A stretch of DNA of 64,000 nt from Frigoribacterium faeni. GTDB taxonomy: Bacteria; Actinomycetota; Actinomycetes; Actinomycetales; Microbacteriaceae. The stretch is taken from the NCBI RefSeq assembly GCF_007988805.1, contig NZ_BJUV01000002.1, forward strand, positions 100,988-164,987, read 5' to 3'. A model generated the notes under the pieces. That model saw only the letters and a program-made list of their open reading frames with translations. It made no database searches and was not told the origin of the DNA. This document shows, in pieces, positions 63,910 through 64,000 of the stretch. The translations under genes were made by a program, and so were the position numbers. Every line of letters begins with the position of its first letter. Position 1 is the stretch's first letter.

Positions 63910-64000
63910 TCCGTGCAGCGCACCGCGTCCCGTGCAACGCACCACGACGAGACACGGTGCAGCGCACGAAACCCGGTGCGGCGCGTAGGGACAGGCCTCC

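Noticed and set aside
1..64000. Mobile island, prophage, toxin-antitoxin or biosynthetic cluster
   Set aside because: No integrase, transposase, tRNA boundary, phage genes or synthase modules were seen, and composition looks even apart from short AT-rich promoters.

Overview
The window is high-GC chromosomal DNA from an actinobacterium, most likely of the family Microbacteriaceae. The evidence is a respiratory chain of the cytochrome bcc-aa3 type (diheme QcrC, actinobacterial CtaF), a division and cell wall cluster without ftsA but with ftsQ-ftsZ-yggS-sepF-yggT-wag31, a GarA/OdhI-type FHA protein beside MerR regulators, and a MurE whose meso-DAP signature is altered. The genus is not certain. 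No tRNA, rRNA, prophage, insertion sequence or CRISPR array was recognised, so this is almost entirely core genome.

Layout. (1) 1-8062: respiration. The 3' end of qcrC, then qcrA and qcrB, run on the plus strand; ctaC-ctaD-ctaF run towards them on the minus strand. A 1.6 kb gene-free gap with three unrelated tandem-repeat blocks lies between. (2) 8084-14185: erpA, an M20 peptidase, a DUF3043 protein, pyrD, nrdR, hisD and a flavin reductase. (3) 14216-37965: twenty consecutive minus-strand genes, mraZ-rsmH-ftsL-ftsI-murE-murF-mraY-murD-ftsW-murG-murC-ftsQ-ftsZ-yggS-sepF-yggT-wag31-lspA-rluD-dnaE, many with 4-base stop/start overlaps. They make lipid II, build the septum and polar growth zone, and end with lipoprotein processing and DNA polymerase III alpha. 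A promoter with three MraZ-type boxes heads the run.

(4) 38201-48901: DUF3040, a polyprenyl synthase, an Rv2175c-like regulator, a LysM wall enzyme, a PASTA Ser/Thr kinase, class II DAHP synthase, an acyltransferase, a ROK glucokinase and a fatty acyl-CoA ligase. The order idsA / Rv2175c-like / PknL-like / DAHP synthase resembles Rv2173-Rv2178c of Mycobacterium tuberculosis. (5) 48953-56658: peptide deformylase, a ParA ATPase, two MerR regulators, a GarA-like FHA protein (a plausible substrate of the kinase), an HtrA protease, a NUDIX-NYN fusion, a J-domain/NERD-like fusion and a PGPGW membrane protein. (6) 56803-63809: accessory metabolism with three aldo/keto reductases, a PEBP protein, two tandem paralogous proteins of unknown family, an EI24 membrane protein, a mannonate-dehydratase-like enolase and a VOC protein.

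The regulatory picture visible in sequence is: several genes with a TANNNT -10 box only 6-9 nt before the start codon (leaderless transcripts), strong inverted-repeat terminators at convergent gene pairs, and inverted repeats in the leaders of ftsZ, parA and the DAHP synthase gene. I found no convincing new multi-gene system. The best candidates for something undescribed are the tandem Cys-pair paralogs at 59171-60118, the two domain fusions, the repeat-filled respiratory gap and the structured mraZ-rsmH spacer.
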